In this document: positions 23,018 to 33,000 of the stretch, piece after piece
Numbering within the stretch: the stretch's first letter is position 1
Layout: every line of letters begins with the position of its first letter
NCBI GenBank assembly: GCA_029449235.1
Contig: JANATG010000005.1
Span: forward strand, 868,001 to 932,000
Source: Linnemannia schmuckeri
Lineage: Eukaryota > Mortierellomycota > Mortierellomycetes > Mortierellales > Mortierellaceae
Direction of reading: 5' to 3'
Length of the DNA stretch: 64,000 nucleotides
Notes under the pieces: model-generated
The model's input: the letters and a program-made list of their open reading frames with translations, nothing else
Database searches by the model: none
Told to the model about the DNA's origin: nothing
Position numbers and translations under genes: made by a program

Positions 23018-24990
23018 AACTCTAATGATTGTTTTCTTTCATTATAGGCTGAGGCTATGAAGAAGAAAGGGATCATGGGAGCGACCGTCGACATGCAGAT
23101 TCGAGAAGGTATTTCAGCGGCTGAGAACTTTCTTCACCTTAACAAACTCACCAACAACAGCCGCAAGATCGCTCCATTCACTACTTCCCAGCAGCCTTTT
23201 ATATCGTTTTCCGAACGGGAGCTTGCCTCATTCTTTTGGACGCGGAAGTTGTTAAGGGAGAGACTAGAAGAGTTGGCTCTTCAGGATCATACGCACATGA
23301 CGTCAACGAACGATCTCGACACATGGATTGGTGGGAAAGAGCCCGAATACATCATAAAACACTTCATCTGTGACGTGGCGCCCCAAGGACTAACGAGTCG
23401 CCAGAAGAGAAAGGCGGGGCACCGAGCTGCTGTCAAGTTGTTGTCATTGAGCGAGATCGGAGCTCACCTGGATGTTGTCAAGGACAAGAACCTCGACCCG
23501 TTGAAATATGCGTTGAACCGCGATAAACGAGGATACGTGTTGAGGGGCTCTATTAGGACAGATGGCTTCCATGTACAGCTTCTCGCCTTTAAGCTGCGGG
23601 AACTGCAGGATGTTCGTTATCGGCGACTGTCAGTGGACCATCTGCCTGAGAGGCTGATATCCACGGTGGGAGGTACAGATTACTACCTCCATGAGATCCG
23701 GAACGTCATCACCAGCAAGGAGGACATTGAGCGATACTGGCCCGGGAAAACTATCGAGGATATCAGGACCCTGACCTTAGATGGTGGGCAGGCTTGCATC
23801 TTTGGGGCATTCGCGCATCTGCCCGCCGAGTTGTCAACCAAGTCTAAAGGCAAGGAGCCTGTCAAGAACGATTTGCCTATGGAAGGCGTCATTGTCACCA
23901 ACCAACAGCCGGCAGTCGGAGCCGTTGTTCAAGAGCCATCACTCCCCACCACAGCACAAGAATCAACAACGAGCGCCCCCGGGCTTTCGTCAAGGCCAGT
24001 ATTCTATAACCTTGTTGTCAAGAGCAAAGCGGTGTACCAGCCTAACTTTCGGTTCCGGAGATGGTTGGAGAACGAAAAAAAGGCGATCCCAGATGATGAG
24101 GACGAGTCAGTCCTTGACATTGAGACCAGATTGCCTCCTCTCAAAGGACAAGAGGCGAGTGTCGTCAACTACATCAAGGAGCTCGAGTCAGTTGAGACAC
24201 GTTTACTGGAGTTCTATTCTGGAGGGGACAATCGATATGACAGGCATGTTTGGGACATGGAGCGTGCGAGACATGTTGAGTTTCAATTGATAGCAGATCA
24301 GCTCTTCAAGATTGTGGGTAGTGGAATTGGTATCCGCTACAATCCATCAAAACCAGTTCTCATTGGCATCAGACTAGGCCAGTTCTCGATAAGGTCCGGG
24401 CTCAGCTCCCTCCACTCATCGTTCCTGACGTGCTTTATCCAAAAGGTAAACATTGCTTCATGAGTGCTGTTCACCAATCAGCAAATATACTCCTCTCCAC
24501 CCCATACATATGCAAATAACTAATGTACATATACTTTATTTAGGCTCGATCTCTTGGGTACCTGATGGTGGGGCTGAATGAATTCTACACAAGTAAGAAG
24601 TGCCCTGGATGCAGACTGTTTGTGTGCCAAGTCGACATGCGACGCTTTTACTGCCCACACTACCATGTATATCACCATCGAGATATCATGGCGGCAGAGA
24701 ACATGGGAAACATCATCCAGGGATACCTTGCGCACCAAGAACGCTCCGATTACCTCCACCACATGGCCGAGGACGGCTCCCTTCCTTGGGAGGCGAAGCG
24801 TGACGATGGAGCAAGTTCGAACTCGAGCAGTTCCGGGACCACCAGCACCACCACCACCGCTGACAGCGTCCCAAGTACGGCCTCGAACAGCACCACCAAC
24901 AGCGCCAATCCGGCTAAAGGACGCCGCAAGAGAACGGCGACTACTTCGGGCGTAGATGAGCAGTGGCCTCAAAAGGTGTCCAGAAATTAG
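20533..24990 (+). pseudogene. XPG/FEN1-type nuclease fused to Fanzor (TnpB-like) nuclease, decayed copy
   Basis: Five blocks in one frame (about 20533-21277, 21369-21600, 21688-22927, 23048-24445, 24544-24990) describe one protein of about 1350 residues. Part 1 is XPG-like: DVLGTSCRTIRDAYS, YLDGSQAVEKQ, then the acidic core CDTEADVAIAQ / SSDSDMMAYAS, and SRNDYQRNIYSLGPATN as the helix-turn-helix end. Part 2 is Fanzor-like: TLTLDGGQACIFGAF (RuvC-I Asp at 23780), GLNEFYTSKKCPGC (Glu at 24580 plus zinc ribbon) and HHRDIMAAENMGN (RuvC-III Asp at 24682). Lesions: no start Met, the frame opening after a TAG inside the MULE junction; intron 2 begins AT instead of GT (21601); in-frame TGA at 21911-21913; and the last ribbon Cys is Tyr (24661). 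Fanzors are RNA-guided DNA nucleases of transposons. The single-gene model is inferred from frame continuity. Confidence 0.7.
21947..24990 (+). CDS. Fanzor-like RuvC nuclease part, still open after the TGA
   Basis: If translation or transcription starts again after the TGA, the Met at 21947 opens an intact three-exon frame (21947-22927, 23048-24445, 24544-24990) of 941 residues. It has a Lys-rich start, an acidic linker near residue 200, a helical region (ISAAENFLHLNKLTNNSRKI; GYVLRGSIRTDGFHVQLLAF), the RuvC Asp-Glu-Asp set, a zinc ribbon and a Ser/Thr-rich basic tail. The introns are GT-AG; the first contains a 24-base A run next to its branch region. The RuvC residues look intact, but the zinc ribbon reads CPGC ... 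CPHY, so one metal ligand is lost. Whether a product is made is unknown. This entry overlaps the fused pseudogene and is an alternative reading of it. Confidence 0.5.
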
Positions 24991-25036
24991 ACTAGTTTTA
25001 GCTCAGCATGTTCGTACACATGCATTAGTGCAGGTA

Positions 25037-25110
25037 GGGGGCAGTGGATGCTATAATGAGTCGTTTCGATGACGTAATTATGGCGCCCATTGTCCCCCAG
25101 CCTTTTTTTT
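25037..25110 (+). ncRNA. Candidate hairpin plus T8 just downstream of Fanzor (guide-RNA scaffold or terminator)
   Basis: GGGGGCAGTGG (25037-25047) can pair with CCATTGTCCCCC (25087-25098) through 11 pairs (one G-T) with a single bulged T. A run of eight T follows at 25103-25110. It starts 46 bases after the stop codon. In TnpB and Fanzor elements the guide RNA comes from the 3' end of the gene and the flanking element end, which is why I list it. A 3'-end signal, or chance, is also possible. Confidence 0.3.
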
Positions 25111-25452
25111 GACTATCTCAGCTGCGTAGTCCAAGATATTGTAAATTTTATTCACGATCTACCTATGAGTATTGTCTCGAGACTCCAAGCTAAAAGAGAA
25201 AAAAAGAAAAGAAAAAGTATGACAGGAGAGTAATGAACAGAAGAAAAAAGCAAAAGGGAATATCCCGCACCTTGGTTAATAGATCCCGCGGGTGGCGTAC
25301 GAGCGGTAGCTGACCTGAGGTATGGGCTTATAGCTAATCTTGGGGAATTATTGACAGCAATGAGCTATTGTGAAAAGCTCGTACCGCTTCGAATACCCGT
25401 ATATGTTTATGTGTTGTTGTTGTTATTGTTATTGTGATAAATCGCCGCCTAC

Positions 25453-25561
25453 GCCGGGGTTGGAACCCCGGCCCTGCTTGAAAGTCTCGAACAGTTCTCC
25501 TTCGCTCTCTGTCGAAGACAGAGAGACCGGATTATGCCGAAGCAGCAAAAGACACTTTTTT
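25453..25561. ncRNA. Structured, tRNA-like segment of unknown nature
   Basis: A perfect 9-bp hairpin (25453-25461 with 25464-25472, loop GG) resembles a tRNA T arm and is one base off a Pol III B box. It is followed by a stem CTGCTT/AAGCAG (25474-25479 with 25540-25545). That stem encloses another perfect 9-bp hairpin (25505-25513 with 25517-25525). T6 follows at 25556-25561. No canonical cloverleaf or anticodon loop fits on either strand. A decayed tRNA, a SINE head or a distinct small RNA are possible. Confidence 0.3.
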
Positions 25562-25931
25562 CAATTTCAAAATTTTTTTTCTCAGTCGCTTTTGTTAGTT
25601 TTTCGCTTTAAAAGCAGTCTAAGGTTAAGGGGCGTCATAAAGTTGGTGGCGCTAAAGTGATACGGTGCAGTGCGGTGTAATGTGCAAAAAATAAAAATAA
25701 AAATGCACGTCCGCTCGTTAGCAAGTCCAGCATTACCCCTCATGTCATCCTTACATAACACAATGCGAGTATTTAACATATCTTGTTCAGCATAAGCTTA
25801 CTGGGGTTAATTTTTTAACTACTAACTCGAACAATTTTTCTCGTTTCATCTTTCTTTCCTTAACCTTCACACTTCTGTCTTTTTCTTTCTTTCTTTTTTT
25901 TTTTTTTTTTTTTTTTTTTTGTTTTCACACT

Positions 25932-26960
25932 ATGGATACGAATGTACCTTACATGATTGAGATGGATGAGGCAAACCAACCTACTCATAACGACGATGAG
26001 AAACTAGCGCCATCCTCAGGATTATGGAAAAATAACTCACACCAGGCACAACCACCACACGCAGCTAATCCGCCGCAAGAACAACAATCGTACTCAATCT
26101 TTCCTCAACAAGAGCTCCAACCACAACAACAAGGCTCATCTTTTCAATCATCAGGACAATCTCAACCACAACAACAACAACAACAGCAAATTCCATTTAA
26201 TAACCATCTCCACCGATCAATAACTTGCCCAGTACCAGACCATAACATGATCGCTCACGGCGACTATGGAGAGCCCCCACCAAACAACCCATATTGCAAC
26301 TACAGCAACAGCAACCTCAACTGCCCCCCACCCACCAGCCATGTCTTAGGACACGACGAAAACAAGGAAGAATTCTCCGCCAGCACCTCCTGTGTGAAGA
26401 GGACCCGCTACCGGATCGGTAAAGCGATCGAATGCAAAGCCGCCCATATAACCATCCTGCTCCTCACACTCTGCGACATCGTCCTGGTCGTGCTCCAGAT
26501 CGGCGCATCACTTTTGCATCTCGACGAGACCGAGCACGAACATTGGCTTCTAGCCCTCTTTGGACACCTCTCACTCGCCATCGTCTCGATCTTTATGCTC
26601 GAAATCCTGTTGAAGCTCTTTTCGTTCGGGCCACGCTACTATTGGAAAGGAACCCCTCATTGGATTTTGCACCTTCTCGACGCTTTCATCATTCTGACGT
26701 CGTTCTTGCTCGAGATCTTCTTGAAGGGTGCCGAGCAAGAACTGTCGAGTCTTTTGATTGTCTTCCGATTGTGGCGAGTCCTTAAATTGACAGGCACGGT
26801 TGCTATTGAAGTCTCGGAACACGATCAGGCTCATGTCGCTCTATTGGAGGAAAAGGTCAAATCGCTTGAGCACGAGCTAGAGGAGTGCCACCTCAAAATA
26901 CAACGTCTGGAGGGACTCAATCTTCCGAAAGGATCCAGCCAAAGCATTCAACTCGAATAA
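25932..26960 (+). CDS. Voltage-gated proton channel (Hv1 family)
   Basis: A single exon of 342 residues. The first 150 residues are polar, Gln- and His-rich and probably disordered cytosol. A four-helix voltage-sensor domain follows without any pore domain. Helix S1 has D182 (LCDIVLVVLQ), at the place of the Hv1 selectivity Asp. S2 has E224 (FMLEILLKLF) and S3 has D250 (LLDAFIILTS). S4 reads IVFRLWRVLKL with charges R279, R282 and K285. A C-terminal coiled coil (LLEEKVKSLEHELEECHLKIQRLE) would dimerise the channel, as in animal Hv1. Hv1 channels export protons when the membrane depolarises. The third S4 charge is Lys instead of the usual Arg. The gene is preceded by a T run of about 30 bases. 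Confidence is high. Confidence 0.9.
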   Translation: MDTNVPYMIEMDEANQPTHNDDEKLAPSSGLWKNNSHQAQPPHAANPPQEQQSYSIFPQQELQPQQQGSSFQSSGQSQPQQQQQQQIPFNNHLHRSITCPVPDHNMIAHGDYGEPPPNNPYCNYSNSNLNCPPPTSHVLGHDENKEEFSASTSCVKRTRYRIGKAIECKAAHITILLLTLCDIVLVVLQIGASLLHLDETEHEHWLLALFGHLSLAIVSIFMLEILLKLFSFGPRYYWKGTPHWILHLLDAFIILTSFLLEIFLKGAEQELSSLLIVFRLWRVLKLTGTVAIEVSEHDQAHVALLEEKVKSLEHELEECHLKIQRLEGLNLPKGSSQSIQLE

Positions 26961-27067
26961 AAGAACAATACTTTGGATCATATTGAAGATGCTAGTGTTA
27001 TTATATGCGCGATGAATCTGTACTTTTTTTTGGACTTGGAGTATCCGTATTATTACATCTGAATGAT

Positions 27068-28063
27068 CTACTCCTTGGGCTTCATGAACTTCCCTCCGCC
27101 GCTTGACGGCTTGGGCGGTGCCCTCCTGTTTGTTGTTGGCTTTTTAGACTGACTGGATTTTGCTGCCTCCTTTGTCTTCTTTGCCTTGTTGGATCGCCCC
27201 ATCTCCTTTGCCATCTCATCATCACTGATCTCACTCTGTCTCTGTCTCTTCAACTCACGTTCCAATTGCTGCTCTCCTGCCGTCTGCGATGCTGATTTCT
27301 ATTATTTGTTATTTGCAAAAACAGAGGCACACAAATTAGTCTCCAAATTATTCAAATGCACAATAATCCACTTCTGCGACAGACAAAAACTTCAAACAGA
27401 GACATGAAACACGTACTTCAACAGCAGAGTTGAACTTCTGAAAGGACATCCTGCCGACGCTTGACCGTTCCGTTGCGTTCATCTGTAAGAAACTTGGCTC
27501 GTAGTCGACTTGGAATTTACTATGAATTTCATAGAAAGAAAAAAGAATGATCCGTGTCAGATATATTCATACTCCTTGATAAACTTCCTGAACCAGCCTG
27601 CCTTATTTCGTGGACATCAATGATAGTGTCGCCTTCACATGAATGAGGCATCGAAGTATTGAAAAAAACGTACGGCTTGGGAAGATCGACAGTAGCTTGG
27701 TCAATGACCCAATGGGCCTCTGTCACAATACGTTTCTGCTCCTTGACCAGCTTGTCCCGCGTTTCCTGCTCCTGTTGCCTTTGCATGAACTATCGTGTGA
27801 AATGTGGAATGATAAAGGGAAAATTGTTAGCACATGTACACTCGTATTTTGTGCGCCAAGTTTACTTTTATGCCCTTTGCTGCTGTTCCAGACAACACGA
27901 CCGTTCTCCCAGGTTAACAATAAGCCACCCTTGCGACAAGGAAAAAAAAAAAAGTAAACGCAAAGTCGGTGCTGCCGCAGTTTGCTGAATAAATGAGTAG
28001 CATGTGTACCTTCATGGTGAGCAACTTTCCCGAGAGGGTAGTCTTGTGGGGTATCTCTGCCAT
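27068..28063 (-). CDS. MPP6: M-phase phosphoprotein 6 homologue (exosome cofactor MPP6)
   Basis: Four exons (28063-28010, 27789-27674, 27519-27417, 27298-27068) sum to 504 bases, or 167 residues, the usual size. The N-terminus MAEIPHKTTLSGKLLTMKFMQR is the MPP6 signature that contacts the nuclear exosome. The middle has AHWVIDQATVDLPKPKF and SVGRMSFQKFN. The C-terminal third is Lys/Arg-rich (KAKKTKEAAKSSQ) and fits RNA binding. MPP6 helps recruit the MTR4 helicase to the nuclear RNA exosome for 5.8S rRNA maturation and RNA surveillance. All introns are GT-AG. The start is 230 bp from the divergent SPOUT1-like gene, and the 3' end is 107 bp from the convergent proton channel. Confidence 0.92.
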
Positions 28064-28293
28064 GGTTGTTTGCTGTTGTTGTGTGAGCGTGTAGTTGGTG
28101 TGTCCTGATGGGAGAGCGTCGTTGCTGAGAGAAAAGAACAAATGGTGAGCGCACTACTTGCTTGGCCCTTGTACGAAGGTGCTTTTTTTTAATTCTTTTC
28201 GGCAGTCACGAATAATCAAAATATCAGCTTTTAAAAAAAAAAAGCACAACTTCCTTTTGAACTATACCTCACATACCCTACATACCGATAACC
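28064..28293. promoter_or_regulatory. Short bidirectional promoter between MPP6 and SPOUT1-like genes
   Basis: Only 230 bases separate the two divergent start codons, so the genes must share or overlap promoters. The stretch has an A run (28231-28242) but no obvious TATA box. Both products act on RNA, which would make co-expression sensible, though that is inference. Confidence 0.5.
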
Positions 28294-29924
28294 ATGGACC
28301 AGAACCGCCCCAATAAGGTATATACGCATATTACGACAGCCTCAACTTGTATGAAAACCACCAGCTTGTCAGTAACTAGGACCAAACCTCTCTCACCGTC
28401 TAACGCATCATACCATCTGCTGTTGAACTCAATAGCGTCAGAAGTCCTACGACAACAAGCAGAGGTCAGGACCAGAATACGAAGCTGGACAGAACAATCA
28501 CCGTGATAATAATAAGGAAGACAGGGATGAACACAGGGCAAAGACACCATCATTACAGCAGCTCCAACACGCTGCCCATCTCGCCTACCAGTTCCCAGTC
28601 CCCGAGAAAGGCCGCAAGTGGACTGTCTCGATCGCCCTTCCTGGAAGCATTCTTGATGGCTCCTTGACCGTGGAGCTCAAGACCTACCTTGTCGGCCAGG
28701 TAAAAACATAGCGGAGCACAGGATACCAAGGATTGTCGTCACCTTAGATTCTTTGTACCATTGAGTACTGACTATCCTTTTCCTTTCTTTGTAGATTGCA
28801 AGAGCATGTGTGATGTTCAATGTGGACGAGATTGTGATCTACAACGAGTCAGCAAAGGGATTGTCAAAGGAGAACTTGGGAAAGGACGACTACCTTCCAA
28901 AATCAGACCCCAACCTCTTCATGGGACGCATCCTTCAATATCTCGAGACCCCACTGTAAGTAAAAAGCAACGCTTTCAACCAACAATGTCAACAAATACT
29001 GGAATTGCGAACTAGGAACTCACCAACAGCCTCTGTTGTCAATTTTTCATTCCCCTAGGTACCTTCGAAAGCTTCTGTTCCCAATGCACCGCGACTTAAA
29101 ATTCGCAGGACTCCTCAACCCCCTGGACCCACCTCATCACGTCCATCTCGACGACAGATCCCTCTATCGCGAAGGAGTTGTCATCCGCCCCCGCGATAAA
29201 CAATACTCAATTGTCAACTGTGGTATGCGCAAAGAAGTACTCATCGACCGCCTCGTCCCTACAGGGTCCCGAGTCACTGTCCGGATCCATGGCGCCGAGA
29301 AGGATGATCGGAATAAGAAGATGGACAAGAATGCAAAAACTCTGGCGGCAATTGCGGCTATGGAGGCTAGTCTTTCGAGCGACAAGGGAGCTCAACAGAA
29401 ATATTTCATGGGAACTGTGGTCTCGCCCAAGACTCCCCGGGAGGAGACGGGGTATTATTGGGGGTACCAGGTTCGATTGGCGGATGCTATTTCTAAAGTC
29501 TTTACAGAGTCGCCCTTCCCAGTAAGTTTTCATTTTCTATCTTTTTTTCATGTTTCCTGCGGCACTTTTGTACAAAGTATCATCATTGTAACAATGCATC
29601 TAATCGCTCTCGAAATATACACTATAGGACGGCTATGATCTGACGATCGGAACATCGGACAAAGGAACACCCATCTCGCTTGCTGTCACATCCTCGATCC
29701 CCAGCTTTCAACACGCTGTTATTGTCTTTGGTGGCGCCAACGGAATCGAAACGGCAGTCGAGGCAGACGAGGACTTGAAGTGCGGAACTGAAGATACAAA
29801 GGACATGTTTGATCACTGGATTAACACCTGTCCAAATCAAGGAAGTCGTGTTGTCAGGACTGAGGAGGCTCTCCTGGTGACCCTTGCTGCACTGCAAGGA
29901 ACACTCACTGCACAAGGCATTTAA
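28294..29924 (+). CDS. SPOUT-domain methyltransferase (SPOUT1/C9orf114 family)
   Basis: Five exons (28294-28317, 28442-28699, 28795-28955, 29059-29521, 29628-29924) give 400 residues. The product has WTVSIALPGSILD near residue 60, QIARACVMFNVDEIVIYNE, FMGRILQYLETPLYLRKLLFP, LKFAGLLNPLDPPHH and the cofactor-loop-like IGTSDKGTPI near the end. These blocks define the RNA methyltransferase-like family known as SPOUT1, C9orf114 or CENP-32 (formerly DUF171). Its members have the trefoil-knot SPOUT fold that binds S-adenosylmethionine. In animals the protein also associates with mitotic centrosomes or kinetochores. The exact RNA target is not known to me. An insert rich in Lys/Asp (about residues 230-260) is less conserved. 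Confidence 0.88.
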
Positions 29925-30056
29925 TCACTTCATTTTTTATTTTTCATTGGCATTTCACAAGAATAAAAAGCTGCATATAAAAATTAACAAGCAAGCATGC
30001 GGCGAAAAATTACAAGTTGTTTGAACGGAGAGACGCCTTGTTCTGGCCTAGTAGAT

Positions 30057-33000
30057 CTATGCTAAGAACATGTTGTTCACTTTCTTGTGTCGCTGCTGAG
30101 CGACTTTGTCCTCGTACCGCAAAGACTCGTCCTCACCCTCGAGGATCGACACCATCATTTCCAGCCAGCGTTCCTCTCTTTCAGTCGTACCCTTTTCGGG
30201 CTCATCAATTCTCTTTTGAAGAATCTTGTCCTATGTTTTTCGTGCAAAAACAAAATGTTAGAAATTATTTATAAGCGCTGAAATGATCAATGCGCTGTTG
30301 TACAACCAAAACAGAAAAAAATCCGTTTGCTTACCAGCTCCTCGCGCATCATCTTCAAGACGACGGCAGTCTTGGCATGGCACTTGAACTGAATCCACTT
30401 GTCGACAGTAACCAGCTTGGCGTGATGCTTCACAGACAACTCGCCTCCGAAGAGCAGCAGTGGGAACTGGCCCACACGACAACTCTCCCAGACATACATC
30501 CTCGAGGACTTGACCAAACTGTTGAACACGAACCAAGGGCTCACGTCTGGTCCTGTAGCTGCTGCTGCTGCCCCACCTTTGGCAAAATTGACCGAGGATG
30601 GATGAATATAGACCGTCTCCTGCTTGGGTCCCGTCACGTAGGCCTTAAGCGTGTCGTTTCGTAGCATAACCTTGGGATACATTCCCGCCGTGATCGCCGC
30701 GTTCAGCACAGGGATCGACCGCTGGTGGGCATTATACTGCTCGATGACTGGACAGAACGAGATTCGATGGTTAAACCGCTCCTTGTTCAGCTCACGCTTG
30801 GTGTCGCCGTCGACACGGACAAATCCTGTACCGACCAAGAAGCCCAGGAACTGCTTTTTCATATCCTCGATCATCGACAGATTCTGGTGGCTCAAAAAGT
30901 TCTTCCTGCAGTAGTCATAGATTCCGTTTGGCTTGATCTGATATGCTTGACGCCATCCCAGATAGGCGTTGTACCACGTCAACATGTCTGAATCCGCCAA
31001 CTTGAAACGTGCCTTAGCCGCATCTGCCTCGTCCTCAGCTCCAAAGGGTATCACAAAAGGTGACTTGAAGCTAAGCATGGCTGCGACCGTCAGGACTGGA
31101 TCAAGACACTTGAAGATAGACCCAAAGAGAATCATCTTGCCGATATGAACATCCACAGGAAGGTTGCAGAGATGAATGCCCAACGGTGTCAGCTCCTCAG
31201 TCGCAGTCAATGCACGGACATCCTGAAGTGCCTGAATGGCGTTTTCAATGGCCTTGAGAGGTGGTGCATCCAAGGCTCTGCCCAGAACGTCCGCAATGTC
31301 TCCCAGTTCACACATCTTGATCATCAAACACAGCTCCTCCAGGGGCATCCGCATGATCTCGGGCATCTGGTATTCGGGCATGTACTCCTCAAACGTCGCC
31401 TTGGAGAACATATGGAAACAGACTCCCTCCTGAACACGCCCAGCACGTCCTCGTCTCTGGCGAGCGTTTGCCTTGGCAATAAACCGCTCCTGCAAGGTGG
31501 TGACTCTCTTCTTCTCGTCAAACTTGATCTGCTTGGACTTTCCTGTGTCAATCACAATCGTGACATCGGGAATAGTGATACCAGTTTCTGCAATGTTGGT
31601 CGCCATGACAATCTTCCTGATTCCTTCTGGGGGTACGTCAAAGACTTGGCTCTGTCCTTCCGACGAGACCGAGCTGTGCAAGGGCCAGAGAGAGAATTGC
31701 TTCTCATCTCCAAACCGGCGGTTCACCTTCAAGGCGTCAAAAAGCTTACGAATCTCGGGCATTCCAGGCAAGAAGATCAAGATAGCTCCTGTGTCAGGGA
31801 TATGTGGTGGTTCCTCTGAGATTGGGTTCTGCTGTACACGACGGTCTTCAGGGAAACAAATATACTCGAGTAAGACCTGGATAAGATCGTAGTTGATCTT
31901 GTTCTCGTCCATCCTGTTTAGCATCTGGTTCGTTCTGTTGACCATAGTCGGACCCTGTGACGCGTCATCGGTGATGCTGAACTTGGCTTCTGCTTCTTGG
32001 AATGAACGCTCATCCATGTCGTTCTCCCATTGCAAGTGCACCGTCTGTCTGCTAGCTCCCTTGCCAGCTATATCGACCGATCCCTTGTCTACAAATCAAA
32101 AAATAGCAGCATTCAGTTAGGTACTTGGCAACTTAGTCATAAAGGCCTCTCAAACTCAAGATAAACTTACTCTGGATGTCCTTGCGGAGACGGATCGCGT
32201 ACTCTGAATCCTCCTCCAGGGTGTATCCAGTCACATCAACAACATCCTCCAGGAAATGGGCATGGACAGGAAATGTTCTTCCAGGAACCTCGAGGACAGG
32301 ACACCCATTAAAGTACTCTGAGAAGCGAGCTGAATCAACTGTGGCACTCATCAGGATAATCCTATGAAAAATAATATTGTCGACATGGTTAGTCCGCCCC
32401 CTATGTATTCATTCTGAAAGTCTGAGAAGGGCAGAGTTTCGTTCACATACTTCAGATCGGGGCGGCGAGGCAAAAGTTTCTTGAGGATGATCAGCAAAAA
32501 GTCCGACTCGAGTGTACGCTCGTGTACCTCGTCGATCACCAGGTGTGTAACTCCCTTCAAGGTCTTGTCGCTTTCCAATCGTCTAAGCAAAATACCCTAC
32601 AGGAGTAAGAAACAAGAAAGTGGTTAGGTTCCAGCTACTGCGACAAAAAAAAACAAGAGCGAGGCAATTGATCCTGAACTGATGAAACTTACAGTTGTAC
32701 AAAACTTGAGAATGTTGGAGGGTGCAACCCGCGACTCCAGGCGGATCTGGTAACCGACAAGGGTGTTGGGCTTTCCTGCAGAGTTCCTGGTATCACCCAA
32801 CTCCTCAGAAACACGATTAGCGATCGAGATGGCCGAGATTCGGCGAGGTTGTGTACAGACAATATCACACTGGTCTCCCAGTCCTTCCTCAAGCATAAAC
32901 TCAGCCAGGTACTGCGGCACTTGAGTACTCTTTCCGCATCCAGTCTCTCCCGAAACGATCAGCACCTGGTGACTCGTCAACAGCGTCAACAGTTGGTCTC

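Larger units (their letters stand above)
19673..25110. mobile_element. Composite mobile segment: MULE remnant joined head to head with XPG-Fanzor gene
   Basis: Two transposon-type genes lie back to back between SF3B3 and the proton channel. Both lack their 5' ends at the same point, about 20533-20570. The right limit is set provisionally at the T8 tract (25103-25110) that follows a hairpin after the Fanzor stop codon. I could not identify terminal inverted repeats or target-site duplications by eye. Either the XPG-Fanzor gene was cargo of a MULE whose centre was deleted, or one element inserted into the other. Confidence 0.5.

Noticed and set aside
25453..25545. Ordinary tRNA gene on either strand
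   Set aside because: The T-arm-like hairpin is present, but no acceptor stem, A box and anticodon loop fit together. It is kept only as a structured candidate.
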